Below are positions 1 to 8,636 of a DNA stretch of 54,455 nt, piece by piece. A model generated the notes under the pieces. The model worked only from the letters and a program-made list of their open reading frames with translations, searched no databases and was not told the origin of the DNA. The translations under genes were made by a program, and so were the position numbers. The DNA is taken from contig CABVBU010000021.1 in the NCBI GenBank assembly GCA_902496665.1, forward strand, positions 1 through 54,455, in the 5' to 3' direction. Position 1 is the first letter of the stretch. Each line of letters opens with the position of its first letter. This DNA comes from an uncultured Clostridium sp. GTDB lineage: Bacteria; Bacillota; Clostridia; Lachnospirales; Lachnospiraceae.

Positions 1-18
1 CTCTTAATAAGTTTTGCC

Positions 19-62
19 CTGTCGCTCAAGGCGAGTATTATAATAACAAATCCCCAGGAAAA
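19..62 (-). promoter_or_regulatory. Promoter reading out of the left edge
   Basis: On the minus strand there is a TTGACT box, a 17-nt spacer and a TATTAT box, which fits a sigma-A promoter firing leftward out of the window. The gene it serves lies outside. Its position next to a DnaA-box-like sequence recalls the rpmH promoter region of Firmicutes, but nothing inside the window proves that. Confidence 0.5.
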
Positions 63-154
63 AGTCAACACTTTTTTCCAGTTTTTTGCAAAGTTTTTTC
101 TTTTGTGTGCGCAATATCTACATTTTGTTATTACTATTACTTATAAATACAAGA

Positions 155-163
155 TGTGGATAA
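155..163 (-). other. DnaA-box-like 9-mer
   Basis: The minus strand reads TTATCCACA, the exact consensus DnaA box. A second near match, TTATCCCCA on the plus strand, lies at 194-202. An AT-rich stretch containing TTACTATTACTT lies at about 125-150 and resembles the unwinding region of some Firmicute origins. Two boxes are few for an origin, and the strong minus-strand gene bias to the right argues against oriC here. Confidence 0.35.
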
Positions 164-175
164 ATTATTAAAAAT

Positions 176-215
176 GCAGTCTTTCCGCAGAGCTTATCCC
201 CAACAGAAAGACTGC
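176..215 (-). terminator. Rho-independent terminator of the membrane protein gene
   Basis: Perfect 10-bp arms (GCAGTCTTTC at 176-185 and GAAAGACTGC at 206-215) enclose a 20-nt loop. On the minus strand they are followed by ATTTTT, about 95 nt after the stop codon of the gene ending at 309. Confidence 0.7.
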
Positions 216-308
216 CTATCGCCATTCAGATATTTTCATAGTTACATATAAAAATCTATTCCAGATCAGTTCCGTTGATGAAATTTGCCCAATTACTTCC
301 CTGGCTCT

Positions 309-1868
309 TTAATCGGTTTCTTCCCCCGAAAGCACCTGCAACGCATCCTGCACCGTGAAGAATACCCGGTTATCCAGCCAGCCGCCCTGTTTTCGATTCT
401 GGGCCGCTGTCATTGCCGGATACTGCAGCATGCTCTTCTGATGCGTATAGTTTAACCAGGAATCGATCCACCAGCCATCCTCTTTCGCCTTGATGCCATA
501 AGCCACATATCCACGGCAGTGCTCCGCTCGCCGCGGCATCGAGAACTCCGCGAAGATACTGCTCGTCTCCCGGCTCTCATAAAACGGCCAGCTCTGTCCC
601 GACTGGTATGTTGTATTTTCCAGGAACGCGTAATCCGCAGCGTAGGATGTTCCTTCCTTATCATAAAGGACCTGTCCGGTCAGCTCTCCTTCTCCGATCC
701 AGCCGCCGTTCCATTCCCGGTATACCGGATAAAGCTGCAACGCTTCTGTTCCGCGAAATCCCGGATCTTCATTCCACAGGAAGTGGTGAATGATCTTCCA
801 GTGCCCTTCCTGCTCAAGTTCTACTGCAATTCCACTGAGTCTCAGTTCTTTATGAGGATACTCCCGCGAATACTGCGTGTAGCCTTCTGACCTTGTGACG
901 ACCTGTTCTCCGTCATTGATCGGATAATCCGTTTGCTGCAATCGTACCTGTCTGGCGTTCCTGCACGCTAAGAGATCTTCCTCCTTCAGATCATCCAGAA
1001 TATCCTCCGGAAATCCAATCGAGACTAGATGTGTTTTTATCTCCTCGTATGCCGGATCCTGCGGTGCTTTCACCTCGTTCCATTTCATATGGTAGGAACC
1101 AAAGAATATGGTTCCGATCACAAGTCCTACTGCGGTTAGAACAGCTGCCCCTGCCGCACACTTCCCGTTGGAGACACGCATCGGAGGCTCTTCCAATACA
1201 TACCCTGCCTTTTCCAGATTCTCAGCGGTATGTTTTAACTCCACAAGAATTCCTATATATGCCGCAATAACAGCGATTCCAATGATCCAGCCGCTGTAAT
1301 ACATATTCATAAGCAGTATAACAACTGCATACCAGATAACTAAATGGATCAGGATTTTGTTGTCCGATTCCTTCTCATGCTTCTTCAGCTCTGTCTGCAT
1401 GCCACGGAAAAAGCAGAATGCTATAATCAGCGGCAGCACATATGCCCATAGGAGCATGAACTTCCATATATATGTATCATAAATTTGTTCTCTGTTGATA
1501 AAAGTTCCACTCACTATAGAAATCATTGTGATCACAACGTTGATCGCTGCCGCAGTATACCCCGCCTTAAACCATTTATCTTCCTGCTTCAATTTCCGTA
1601 ATCCCGCAAATATCATAAGGATCCCTATAAACGGCAGAATATAATATAACAGAAGAAAGTTCAGTCTGATCCCACAGAATCCCATCCCAACCAGAATATT
1701 CTCATACGTCTGCTGCCAGAGACTTGTCTTTTGATCCACCAGCTTATTTCCGCCGTTTTCATTCTGGCCTTTTGAAAGATGTTCAGCGTTCTCCTGCAGA
1801 CTCTCTTTCCCATTCTGTTCCTCTGTACTCTCCCAAAACGACTCCTGCATCCAGATTCTGGTATCCAT
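309..1868 (-). CDS. Multi-pass membrane protein with a large C-terminal domain, unknown function
   Basis: I do not recognise a family. The protein has 519 residues from the ATG at 1868, chosen because AAAGGGAGGG sits just upstream; a longer reading starting 13 codons earlier has no such site. After a charged Gln/Glu/Asn-rich N-terminus there are several hydrophobic segments between about residues 60 and 230 and another near 250. The remaining 250 residues are soluble, rich in Trp, Tyr and Glu, and probably lie outside the cell. The gene stands alone, diverges from the flotillin gene and ends at a clear terminator. A membrane-stress or wall-associated role is possible but rests only on topology and neighbour. 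Confidence 0.75.
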   Translation of the reverse strand: MDTRIWMQESFWESTEEQNGKESLQENAEHLSKGQNENGGNKLVDQKTSLWQQTYENILVGMGFCGIRLNFLLLYYILPFIGILMIFAGLRKLKQEDKWFKAGYTAAAINVVITMISIVSGTFINREQIYDTYIWKFMLLWAYVLPLIIAFCFFRGMQTELKKHEKESDNKILIHLVIWYAVVILLMNMYYSGWIIGIAVIAAYIGILVELKHTAENLEKAGYVLEEPPMRVSNGKCAAGAAVLTAVGLVIGTIFFGSYHMKWNEVKAPQDPAYEEIKTHLVSIGFPEDILDDLKEEDLLACRNARQVRLQQTDYPINDGEQVVTRSEGYTQYSREYPHKELRLSGIAVELEQEGHWKIIHHFLWNEDPGFRGTEALQLYPVYREWNGGWIGEGELTGQVLYDKEGTSYAADYAFLENTTYQSGQSWPFYESRETSSIFAEFSMPRRAEHCRGYVAYGIKAKEDGWWIDSWLNYTHQKSMLQYPAMTAAQNRKQGGWLDNRVFFTVQDALQVLSGEETD

Positions 1869-2039
1869 GCAATCCCTCCCTTTTATCTCAGTCGTGAAAA
1901 CTCCCACCTCTTTCAGGTAGTGAGTAACAGTAAATTTGTCTCGGTGGCATTAGGTCTCCGCAAATCCAAAGCTCTTTTCGCATCAGCAACCCATGCAGTC
2001 CATTTCATATTTCGACACGATCCACACCTTCTATCTATA

Positions 2040-2067
2040 AATATACCATAACTTCTTCCTCTATCAA
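2040..2067 (-). promoter_or_regulatory. Promoter of the membrane protein gene
   Basis: Reading on the minus strand, TTGATA (2062-2067), a 16-nt spacer and TATATT (2040-2045) preceded by TGG form an extended -10 promoter about 170 nt upstream of the start codon at 1868. Confidence 0.5.
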
Positions 2068-2134
2068 CCTGCAGTGCTCAGTTTTAAGAAAAATGTAATC
2101 TGTGTGGCAAATTTATGGCATTCCAATTACATTC

Positions 2135-2260
2135 CTCTTACACTTTCTTACACTTTGTTTTATTGTATTGTATTTTCTGATATTTTCTGATACTGTGAAT
2201 TTAGTAAAAGGGAATGTGCCTTTATATGTAACAGGGAATTCCTCAAACTTTTCTGTTACA
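2135..2260 (+). promoter_or_regulatory. Repeat-rich upstream region of the flotillin gene
   Basis: This leader holds short tandem repeats (TTACACTTTC followed by TTACACTTTG; two copies of TTTTCTGATA). It is followed by a hairpin with 8-bp arms, TGTAACAG at 2227-2234 and CTGTTACA at 2253-2260, enclosing GGAATTCC. No single -35/-10 pair is convincing. Together with 1869-2134 it fills the 437-nt gap between the two divergent genes. Confidence 0.35.
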
Positions 2261-2305
2261 CACGAGAATTTTGCAACAAAAGTCAAGGTCCAGAAAGGAG
2301 TTTCT

Positions 2306-3847
2306 ATGAATTTGAATCATCTGATCATCCCTATCACCATTGCAGTCATTCTGATTCTGATCCTTGTCCTCATCGCATGTGGATACGTGAAAGCTCCGCC
2401 GGATCAGGCTTATATTATTTCCGGTCTTAAGCATGACGCGAAGATCCTCATCGGACGTTCCGGAATCCGGATCCCGTTCTTCGAGCGGATGGACCGTTTG
2501 TATCTTGGGCAGATGACCGTTGATATCAAAACGGAACAGTCCGTTCCGACAAACGACTTTATCAATGTCAATGTCGATGCGGTTGCCAAGGTACGGATTA
2601 CCCCATCTCAGGAAGGGATCCGTCTGGCAGCAAAAAACTTCTTAAATAAGAAACCTGAGGATATCACCATGGATCTCCAGGATTCCCTCCAGGGAAACAT
2701 GCGTGAGATCATCGGTACTCTCTCCTTAAAGGAGATCAACACCGACAGGGATTCCTTCTCTGACCAGGTTATGCTAAAGGCATCCAAGGACATGGATAAA
2801 CTGGGAATCGAGATCCTGTCCTGTAATATCCAGAATGTCACTGACGATAATGGATTAATCCGGGACCTTGGTGCCGACAATACCTCAAAGATCAAGAAAG
2901 ATGCCGCGATCGCAAAAGCCCAGGCAGACCGCGATATCGCTATCGCCCAGGCAGAAGCGAACAAATCTGCCAACGATGCCCGCGTACTTGCGGAGACAGA
3001 GATTGCGGAAAAAAATAATGAGCTGGAGATCCGCAAGTCGGAGCTTCAGAAGCACTCCGACACGAAGAAAGCGGAAGCGGACGCTGCTTACGAGATCCAG
3101 AAACAGGAACAGGAAAAAACGATCCAGACTGCTACCGTGAATGCCCAGATTGCGAAGGCGGAGCGCGAAGCAGAGCTTCGGAAACAGGAAGTTGCCGTAC
3201 AGCAGCAGCAATTAGACGCGGAAGTCAACAAGAAAGCCGATGCGGAGCGCTACAAGGTCGAGCAGGAGGCGGCTGCCATGCTTGCGAAACGTCAGCGTGA
3301 AGCGGAAGCCAGAAAATATGAGTTAGAAAAAGAAGCGGAAGCCATGCGCACGAAGGCAGATGCCGCAAGATACCAGGCGGAACAGGAAGCTGCCGGAATC
3401 CGTGCCCGCGGAGAAGCGGAGGCGGCTGCGATCCAGGCAAAGGCCGTCGCGGAGGCGGAAGGCATGGAGAAAAAAGCGGAAGCTTACGCGAAGTACAATA
3501 ACGCCGCTATTGTCGAGATGTTAGTTGGCATTATGCCGCAGATGGCCGCAGAGATCGCGAAGCCATTGTCTTCTATCGACAAAGTCAATATCTACGGAAC
3601 CGGCGGTACAAACGGCACAAACGGCAGCGGAGTCAGTGAGATCTCCGGAAATACGGCAGCTGTCATGCAGCAGGTATTTGACACCATGTCCGAGGCCACC
3701 GGTGTGGATTTCAGGGATATCCTGAAAGCGCAGACGTATGATGCGAAGGTGAACCGGAATATCAATGTCAGCGGACTTACGATCCCTATCCCACCTGATA
3801 AGTCAAACCTCGATCCTACTAATGATTCAACTCTCATCGAAGAATAA
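2306..3847 (+). CDS. floT: Flotillin-like SPFH protein (FloT/YuaG type)
   Basis: The 513-residue protein starts at the ATG at 2306, which follows AGAAAGGAG by five bases; a longer reading from 2102 has an unlikely N-terminus. It has a membrane hairpin at residues 5-30, then GYVKAPPDQAY opening the SPFH/band-7 domain (about 35-190). A long coiled coil rich in Ala, Glu and Lys with AEAE-type repeats follows (about 195-400). The C-terminal tail includes Gly/Asn/Thr-rich and Met-rich parts. Flotillins form membrane microdomain scaffolds that organise signalling and secretion complexes. In Bacilli the partner is usually an NfeD protein, and none is seen next to this gene. Confidence 0.9.
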   Translation: MNLNHLIIPITIAVILILILVLIACGYVKAPPDQAYIISGLKHDAKILIGRSGIRIPFFERMDRLYLGQMTVDIKTEQSVPTNDFINVNVDAVAKVRITPSQEGIRLAAKNFLNKKPEDITMDLQDSLQGNMREIIGTLSLKEINTDRDSFSDQVMLKASKDMDKLGIEILSCNIQNVTDDNGLIRDLGADNTSKIKKDAAIAKAQADRDIAIAQAEANKSANDARVLAETEIAEKNNELEIRKSELQKHSDTKKAEADAAYEIQKQEQEKTIQTATVNAQIAKAEREAELRKQEVAVQQQQLDAEVNKKADAERYKVEQEAAAMLAKRQREAEARKYELEKEAEAMRTKADAARYQAEQEAAGIRARGEAEAAAIQAKAVAEAEGMEKKAEAYAKYNNAAIVEMLVGIMPQMAAEIAKPLSSIDKVNIYGTGGTNGTNGSGVSEISGNTAAVMQQVFDTMSEATGVDFRDILKAQTYDAKVNRNINVSGLTIPIPPDKSNLDPTNDSTLIEE

Positions 3848-3861
3848 TTAATAATCAAAAA

Positions 3862-3913
3862 GGATGCTCATCTCCAAGTATAAGCGTTATAGCTTGTTAA
3901 GAGATGAGCATCC
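3862..3913 (-). terminator. Terminator of the PGA operon
   Basis: A 13-bp perfect stem (GGATGCTCATCTC and GAGATGAGCATCC) carries an inner CAAG-TATAA / TTATA-G-CTTG extension, giving one very long hairpin. On the minus strand it is followed by TTTTTGATT, so it ends transcription of the response regulator gene. It also lies just after the flotillin gene and may act in both directions. Confidence 0.85.
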
Positions 3914-3933
3914 CTTCTCCATGTAGTATTCCT

Positions 3934-4563
3934 TCATTGCTCTTTATCAATAAAAAATTTTGTGCGTGGACGTCCCACTTTTCCATATGTAATTTCTGTT
4001 ATAACCTTCCTATCCTCTATCAGATACTGCAGGTAACGATACGTTGTCTGATTTGCGAGGCCTGTTGCCTTTGCGATTTCTCCAGCTGTCATCGGCTTTT
4101 CTGCCTGTCGCAGGCAGTCCATAATCAAATCTGTCGTTGCCTGGCTGACACCTTTATGCGGAATCCGCATTTCCATATCATCCGATACTTTTTCCATCAG
4201 ACGAATATGAAGCTTAATTCTGGATATCATATCCAACACTTTTATTGGTTTTAAGGCGAAATCGCTTGCACCGGCTTTCAAAAAAGTATCTGCAACCTCC
4301 TGATTATCATCGATTGTAAATACGATAATCGGAACTGTTTTAGACCGTATTCTCAGCATCCGAACTCCCTCGATTCCATTAATTCCAGGCAGATGATAAT
4401 CCATCAGAATCAAATTGATCTCCTGCGTATCAAAAATATTTACAGCCTCTGTCACATTGCTGGCCACGCTCGGAATCCATCCCTGGGATTCACATAGTGC
4501 CGTAAGTGCAAAACGAATTTGCACGTCATCATCCACACATAAAATATGAATCTTATTCTTCAT
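3934..4563 (-). CDS. Response regulator with C-terminal winged helix (CitB/DcuR-like)
   Basis: The 209-residue protein has a receiver domain at 5-120 with the acidic pocket DDD (11-13), phospho-acceptor Asp55 in LMDYHLPG and Lys107 in ALKPIK. A helix-turn-helix at about 150-205 (TAGEIAKATGLANQTTYRYLQYL) resembles the CitB/DcuR group, which controls uptake and use of di- and tricarboxylates. Its first 11 bases overlap the histidine kinase gene, so the two are translationally coupled. It is the last gene of the PGA operon. Autoregulation of the operon in response to extracellular glutamate, oligo-glutamate or envelope state is an inference from position. Confidence 0.88.
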   Translation of the reverse strand: MKNKIHILCVDDDVQIRFALTALCESQGWIPSVASNVTEAVNIFDTQEINLILMDYHLPGINGIEGVRMLRIRSKTVPIIVFTIDDNQEVADTFLKAGASDFALKPIKVLDMISRIKLHIRLMEKVSDDMEMRIPHKGVSQATTDLIMDCLRQAEKPMTAGEIAKATGLANQTTYRYLQYLIEDRKVITEITYGKVGRPRTKFFIDKEQ

Positions 4564-5956
4564 CCGTATCCCCTTCTGGTATCCAAATATGTATTTGAGT
4601 TCCCAAATTTATAGTACTTTCAACTTCAACAATTCCATGATGGTTTTCTACAACTCTCCGAACAAAATTGAGACCTAATCCACTGGATCCCCGCATGGAG
4701 AAGCCACTTTCAAATGCTGAAGCAATTGTATCCTCCGTCATTCCGCTTCCATTGTCCTTCACAATAAACTCTGCCATTGCTATCCCATTTTTTATACTTT
4801 TCTGAGTATAGCACACAATATATCCTATCTCATGATCAACTGCATAATACGCATTTTCTACCAGATTGATCATTGCACGGTACATCCTGATCTGATTGAT
4901 CTCGATCCATTGATCCGGATTGACGACACGGATCCTCACGAGGTCTCCATACACCATATGGGACATCTGGGCTGATAATCCATTCATAAAATCTCCGACT
5001 GTTATTTTGGAAAATCTCTGCTCATCAAGAATCTCCGATATTTGTTCATTCAAGATTTCTATGGATGATTCTATACTATTTAAATATTCATTCCTCTTTT
5101 CCTTGTCCTCCGTGAATTTTACGATTCCTGTCAAGGCAAGAATCGAAGTCAGTGGAGTTTTCAAATCATGAACCAGCTGCTCCAGCTCCATGTATGTACG
5201 AGACTGCAGCATTTTCATTCGCATCTCAAGCAGCTCTTTTGCCTTAATATCTTTTTCATGACTCACATGCTTAATTCGATTTTCATCGGCAATCAATGCA
5301 ACATATAAAAAGAAATCAAGAAGCATCAAGCTCATAACAAAGACCAGACCAATATTCATAGAAGCTTCCGCTCCCATAAATACTGCAATTTCTTTGATCA
5401 TCTGTGAACTGGCACCGCGTCCGAATCCGTATCCATCCAAAGCCGGCATAATATCCAGGCATTGAAAACTGCCTACCAGGAAAAAAACTACAATTCCTTT
5501 TTTTAATGCATGAACCATATTAAAATCGATGCGAATCAGTAGAATCAAAATCACAATCATACTGATTGCCGGAACACCTATATCATACTGAATATGGTGC
5601 ACAATTTCAATAACCTGATAAACTGCGAGGATCACAATCCCCATCATGACGCATTTTAATACAGCCCCAGAATGATCATCAATTTCTACCGAAATCGAGT
5701 CTGCCAAAAAGAAAGCTCCAAGATAATGCGGCAAGGCGCGCACTGTATTTAAAAACCAAAGCCTCAATGCTGCTTCTAAAAGGAGAATATCCTGATTTTC
5801 TTCCAATGCTTTTAATGCCCTGTCGAAAACTCCAACATTGAATACAGTAAAAAAATATGGCATCATCACGCCAAGAAACACCAAACTCAATCCGGTAAAA
5901 AATAATCGTTTGTTCTCAATACGAATTTCTAATTTCCGCATAACCTTCTTCAGCAC
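4553..5956 (-). CDS. Membrane sensor histidine kinase
   Basis: The 467-residue protein starts with GTG behind AGGAG, eight bases after the pgsW stop codon. About six or seven membrane helices occupy residues 18-225, with a loop of about 50 residues after the first helix. A coiled linker (225-258) leads to the dimerisation and phosphorylation helix with His263 in LVHDLKTPLTS. The ATPase domain follows with an N box (NLVENAYYAV), G1 (DNGSGM) and G2 (GSSGLGLNF). There is no recognisable sensory fold outside the membrane, so the signal may be sensed in or at the membrane. It pairs with the overlapping response regulator. Confidence 0.9.
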   Translation of the reverse strand: MLKKVMRKLEIRIENKRLFFTGLSLVFLGVMMPYFFTVFNVGVFDRALKALEENQDILLLEAALRLWFLNTVRALPHYLGAFFLADSISVEIDDHSGAVLKCVMMGIVILAVYQVIEIVHHIQYDIGVPAISMIVILILLIRIDFNMVHALKKGIVVFFLVGSFQCLDIMPALDGYGFGRGASSQMIKEIAVFMGAEASMNIGLVFVMSLMLLDFFLYVALIADENRIKHVSHEKDIKAKELLEMRMKMLQSRTYMELEQLVHDLKTPLTSILALTGIVKFTEDKEKRNEYLNSIESSIEILNEQISEILDEQRFSKITVGDFMNGLSAQMSHMVYGDLVRIRVVNPDQWIEINQIRMYRAMINLVENAYYAVDHEIGYIVCYTQKSIKNGIAMAEFIVKDNGSGMTEDTIASAFESGFSMRGSSGLGLNFVRRVVENHHGIVEVESTINLGTQIHIWIPEGDTDEE

Positions 5957-5963
5957 TGCTCCT

Positions 5964-7052
5964 CTATTTCAGAATCTTAATCCCCATGTCTTTCCCCTTA
6001 AACAAATATAAAAGCCAGCCGAACGCAATAAACGCTGTCAACAGAATCAACGGCTTCGCATATGTTTTCGTATAGTATACACCACTTGTACCTATTTTTT
6101 CCAATGAAACCGGATCATATGCGATGTGATATTCAAGACACAACCGTTTCAGATTAAGAAGTTGAACTGCCGGAATGCCTTTTCTTAAATACTGCTCCAA
6201 AAGCCCGCTGTTTTCACTTAACCGCATTCCGGAGTCTTTAAGTATCCCTTGCTTCTGCATATATTCCCGATTATAACGCCCTGTTCCTGCGACATTCCCT
6301 CCAACATTAACAAAGCCGTCAAGCTCTCCATATAACTGCATTCTCCATTTAACATTTTCTTCATAGCTTTCTATCTGAATCGGTTTCAAGCCTTTTTGTT
6401 CCAATCGGTCAATGACCGCATTTAATTCCCCGTCATCGCCTCCAAGTAAATAACCGATCATATTCTGCCCGAGATCTCCATCACCACCTAATGTCACTGC
6501 CGCCGGTTTCGTCGATATCAGACCTTGTTCATATAAAAAGCAAAGCATTTCCGGCGAGGTGAATTCCGGAAGATTTGCTCCATACGAGGATGCTCCGATT
6601 GCAGCTGTATATACAATATGGATTCCCATACTGTCTGCAGCACACACCAACGCAATGTTGAGTGCTGGAAATGATCCGGAATAACACGCTCCAATTGTGT
6701 CTCCTTTTTTTAATCCTGCCTCATCCAGAATCCGTACGCACATCGCTGCCATATCCGGAACCATGGATGTTCTCTTTGCTTCCGGCACTCCCACCGTTGT
6801 TGTGATTGACGAAGACGAACACCCAAGCAGACCTATTTCCAGATAATCTTCTTTGTCAAGGGGAATTCCTCGTCGAAGACGTTCCGCCTTCAATGCTTCC
6901 TCGCATTTTTCCATCCGGCTTGCCGCTTCGATCATTTCCTCATAGCGATCATGGCGAACGTTTGTTCCTGTCATTTTTATAGCAGCCGATGCAAGTATTA
7001 GAAACACCAACAGCAATGCGAGTCCCTTTATCGTTCCATTCCTGTCCGCCAA
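5964..7052 (-). CDS. pgsW: PgsW-type poly-gamma-glutamate system protein
   Basis: The 362-residue protein follows pgsC. I start it at TTG 7052, seven bases behind GGAGGAGG; a longer reading overlaps pgsC. It has a membrane helix at about 12-28, a large exported domain with a LLGCSSSSITTTVG segment, a Gly-rich ACYSGSFPALNIA part and LGGDGDLGQN, and a second membrane helix near the C-terminus (about 333-352). This matches the poly-gamma-glutamate system protein family named PgsW, known beside pgsB and pgsC in Fusobacterium. Its biochemical role is not known to me. It may replace the PgsA/CapA subunit, which is missing from this locus. Confidence 0.78.
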   Translation of the reverse strand: MADRNGTIKGLALLLVFLILASAAIKMTGTNVRHDRYEEMIEAASRMEKCEEALKAERLRRGIPLDKEDYLEIGLLGCSSSSITTTVGVPEAKRTSMVPDMAAMCVRILDEAGLKKGDTIGACYSGSFPALNIALVCAADSMGIHIVYTAAIGASSYGANLPEFTSPEMLCFLYEQGLISTKPAAVTLGGDGDLGQNMIGYLLGGDDGELNAVIDRLEQKGLKPIQIESYEENVKWRMQLYGELDGFVNVGGNVAGTGRYNREYMQKQGILKDSGMRLSENSGLLEQYLRKGIPAVQLLNLKRLCLEYHIAYDPVSLEKIGTSGVYYTKTYAKPLILLTAFIAFGWLLYLFKGKDMGIKILK

Positions 7053-7081
7053 ATCAAAGCCTCCTCCCTTTGGAATTACAT

Positions 7082-7504
7082 TCAAAATGCCCCCTGCCAC
7101 ATCATAAGCAGCGCCATCATTCCTGTCACGATTCCGATCGAACATCCGGTCTTTGCGGCTCCCTGTTTGTCCACATCACGCACGATCAATGCCGGAACCA
7201 CATAACCGATTGCCCTGATACCGAACGGAAAAACTCCTGCTGCCCCGATCAGGCTGTCCAGGAGAAATGTAATAACAACAGCCAATGCAAATCGTCTTCT
7301 TCCATAAATAATCCATACTCTTGAAACCAACCGAAGCACAATCCATGCTACTACCACAAGAAGCGCAGTATAGAGAATGCGAACCGGGGACATCAGGCAC
7401 AATGCCGTATAAGCCGGAGTTACAAGCCCACCGGGAGAAATTCGTGTAACTTCATAATATATTACAGCCAGTAAAATACCGGCAACTACCATTTCGCTAT
7501 ACAT
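7082..7504 (-). CDS. pgsC: Poly-gamma-glutamate synthase membrane subunit PgsC/CapC
   Basis: The 140-residue protein has four or five membrane helices and the conserved opening YEVTRISPGGLVTPAY near residue 17, a hallmark of PgsC/CapC. The family is about 150 residues long. The ATG at 7504 lies one base after the pgsB stop codon, and the ribosome binding site GGAGGGAG is inside the end of pgsB, so the two are coupled. PgsC forms the membrane part of the synthase with PgsB and is thought to help pass the growing gamma-linked glutamate chain outward. Confidence 0.88.
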   Translation of the reverse strand: MYSEMVVAGILLAVIYYEVTRISPGGLVTPAYTALCLMSPVRILYTALLVVVAWIVLRLVSRVWIIYGRRRFALAVVITFLLDSLIGAAGVFPFGIRAIGYVVPALIVRDVDKQGAAKTGCSIGIVTGMMALLMMWQGAF

Positions 7505-7505
7505 A

Positions 7506-8636
7506 TTATATATCTCCCTCCAGTTCACGTTCTGCCCGGTCAAACAGACGAATTCCTTCGTTTTTTATATTTCCCACTGCAAGCATTAAAACCGGATATT
7601 CCCACTGAAACGGTACTTCTTCTGCACTTTTGCAGTTTCTCACCGGTGCATCTGAAAGTTCACGTCGACAACATCCTCTCAAGGCTCCCTGCTGATCCCC
7701 CAGCAGAACAATTTCCGCTGGTTTCAATTCTTTACACAGGCGCACCATCTCAAGGGCTCGTGCCGGTCTGTCTTCCCGGTTGTTGATGAGGATCACCAGT
7801 TTTCCGTCGTATTTTTCTGCGGATTTTTTGTAAACGATCTTCGCGGATGTAACATCATTTGTAGCCATTGCGTTGACAAACGTAAAGTTTCCCTTATGAA
7901 AGATCTTCATAGCATAAGGATCCCTTACAAATTTTTTCATTCCATCCAGGGCTTTCGTCCGTTCCACCCCAAGATGTTCACATATCTTTAAGGCCAATGC
8001 AACATTTTCCGGAAAATCAATGGAATCTCCAATGTCCGACACATCTTCTGCCAAGGCAAGTTCTGCCTGGCTTCCAATCATCTCTGCCTTCCTTGCAATC
8101 CTTGAAAACAAATCTTTTTCTGCTGTAAATACAGAGCCATCCTCCGGCAGCATATTCATCATACAGTCAAGAATTTCTTCTCGTGTATTTCCCATAACAT
8201 CCGTGTGGTCAATCCGTGCATTGGTGATCACTCCGATATCCGCCTTCAGCATTTTATGTTGGCAGGTCCATTGCAGCTCCGGATCTAATGCCATGCATTC
8301 AATCACCAGCACATCTGCTTTTTCTTTTGCCGCAAGATGAAGCAGTTCCAGCTGTTCCCGGATGTTTGCCGGACCACGGCGATGAATTTCTTCCTCTATG
8401 CCATCTGTATGAAACAGGAACGGGAGGGTTCCCGTCGATTTACATACCGTTTGGAATCCTCCCGCTCTTAATCCAGCATCTATTAACCGTGTAACGGTTG
8501 ATTTTCCCCGCGTACCGTTTACATGTACAATATGTTTTATTTTCTTTCTGTCCTTTTTCGCCTGCCAGCTCTCCCGAGACAAAAATACGGCATACAACAG
8601 AGCCAGCAGTACAATCAACCCGTTCCAGTTAATCAT
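7506..8636 (-). CDS. pgsB: Poly-gamma-glutamate synthase ligase subunit PgsB/CapB
   Basis: The 376-residue protein is a member of the Mur ligase superfamily. It has an N-terminal membrane helix (5-19), the nucleotide-binding loop NGTRGKST (40-47), then VIECMALDPELQ and NARIDHTDVMG typical of the PgsB/CapB branch. These enzymes activate the terminal carboxylate of the chain with ATP and add glutamate through its gamma-carboxyl. The start codon overlaps the stop of the upstream hydrolase gene by four bases, and pgsC follows after one base. This is the strongest single indicator that the operon deals with poly-gamma-glutamate. Confidence 0.92.
   Translation of the reverse strand: MINWNGLIVLLALLYAVFLSRESWQAKKDRKKIKHIVHVNGTRGKSTVTRLIDAGLRAGGFQTVCKSTGTLPFLFHTDGIEEEIHRRGPANIREQLELLHLAAKEKADVLVIECMALDPELQWTCQHKMLKADIGVITNARIDHTDVMGNTREEILDCMMNMLPEDGSVFTAEKDLFSRIARKAEMIGSQAELALAEDVSDIGDSIDFPENVALALKICEHLGVERTKALDGMKKFVRDPYAMKIFHKGNFTFVNAMATNDVTSAKIVYKKSAEKYDGKLVILINNREDRPARALEMVRLCKELKPAEIVLLGDQQGALRGCCRRELSDAPVRNCKSAEEVPFQWEYPVLMLAVGNIKNEGIRLFDRAERELEGDI

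Noticed and set aside
1..308. Full replication origin
   Set aside because: Only two DnaA-like boxes are seen, no dnaA gene follows, and gene orientation is opposite to what is expected next to an origin. Kept as a lower-grade observation.
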